From: Methylobacterium sp.
Lineage (GTDB): Bacteria > Pseudomonadota > Alphaproteobacteria > Rhizobiales > Beijerinckiaceae
Direction of reading: 5' to 3'
DNA length: 5,794 bases
Assembly: GCA_021154065.1 (NCBI GenBank)
Contig: JAJKJG010000016.1
Span: forward strand, 1-5,794
Numbering within the stretch: position 1 is the first letter of the stretch; each line of letters starts with the position of its first letter. Below are positions 5,684 through 5,794 of this stretch, one piece after another. The position numbers and the translations under genes were made by a program. The notes beneath the pieces are model-generated. The model did no database searches and was not told the origin of the DNA. It saw only the letters and a program-made list of their open reading frames with translations.

Positions 5684-5794
5684 TAGGCGCCGGGGGTCAC
5701 GCCCATGCGGGCCTTGAAGACGCGGTTGAGATGGCTCTGGTCGCAGAAGCCGCAACGCAATGCCACGAAGGCCGGCGCCTCGCCGCGCCGGAGC
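5671..5794 (-). CDS. AraC family transcriptional regulator, C-terminal end only
   Basis: The last 40 residues of a protein that begins outside the window. They read ...RGEAPAFVALRCGFCDQSHL, then NRVFKARMGVTPGAYRAA, and stop at TGA (5673-5671). This is the second helix-turn-helix of the AraC/XylS DNA-binding domain, with the signature CGFxDQSHLxRxFKxxxGVTPxxYR fully kept. The sensing domain is not visible. It reads in the same direction as azlC, 54 bases upstream, so it is probably the local regulator of amino acid export, either co-transcribed with azlCD or separated by the hairpin at its stop codon. Ligand and target are not shown by this fragment. Confidence 0.92.
   Translation of the reverse strand, partial: LRRGEAPAFVALRCGFCDQSHLNRVFKARMGVTPGAYRAA

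Noticed and set aside
4925..5755. Long - strand frame continuing upstream of azlD
   Set aside because: It is the shadow of azlC in another frame: Arg/Pro-rich composition and no hydrophobic segments. azlD starts at the ATG that overlaps the azlC stop.

Overview
The window is a GC-rich (about 70%) chromosomal segment. Codon use, a CTTGAC/CTACAT-type promoter, the ettA, pepP and azlCD gene types, and intergenic repeats built from CCCTCACC and CTCTCCC blocks all suggest an alphaproteobacterium, most likely Hyphomicrobiales (Rhizobiales). No species can be named from the sequence alone.

Layout, left to right. (1) Positions 1-1073 hold the 3' two thirds of ettA, an ABC-F translation factor, on the + strand. 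(2) Positions 1150-1926 hold an unrecognised 258-residue protein with a C-terminal membrane anchor. Its gene is far AT-richer than everything around it and looks acquired. (3) Positions 1923-2097 hold, on the - strand, the first 24 codons of an AbrB/SpoVT-type antitoxin DNA-binding domain that breaks off inside one copy of a 21-bp imperfect direct repeat. (4) Positions 2138-2508 hold a very good housekeeping promoter, about 335 bases of hairpin-rich sequence without a convincing ORF, and a terminator-like hairpin. This is a candidate stable non-coding RNA that matches no class I can recall. (5) Positions 2572-2746 are a cluster of short GC-rich repeats. (6) Positions 2781-4625 encode a three-domain aminopeptidase P with all metal ligands present. 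(7) On the - strand lie the end of an AraC-family regulator (5671-5794), azlC (4918-5616) and azlD (4622-4921). These are probably co-oriented parts of one branched-chain amino acid export locus. The stop codons of azlD and pepP overlap.

The housekeeping genes are ordinary. The interval 1074-2780, between ettA and pepP, is an accessory pocket: foreign-looking membrane-anchored protein, broken antitoxin, direct repeats, orphan promoter with a structured transcript, and palindromic repeats. If something undescribed is here, it is the 1150-1926 protein or the 2173-2508 RNA. Nothing in the sequence proves that the two work together.
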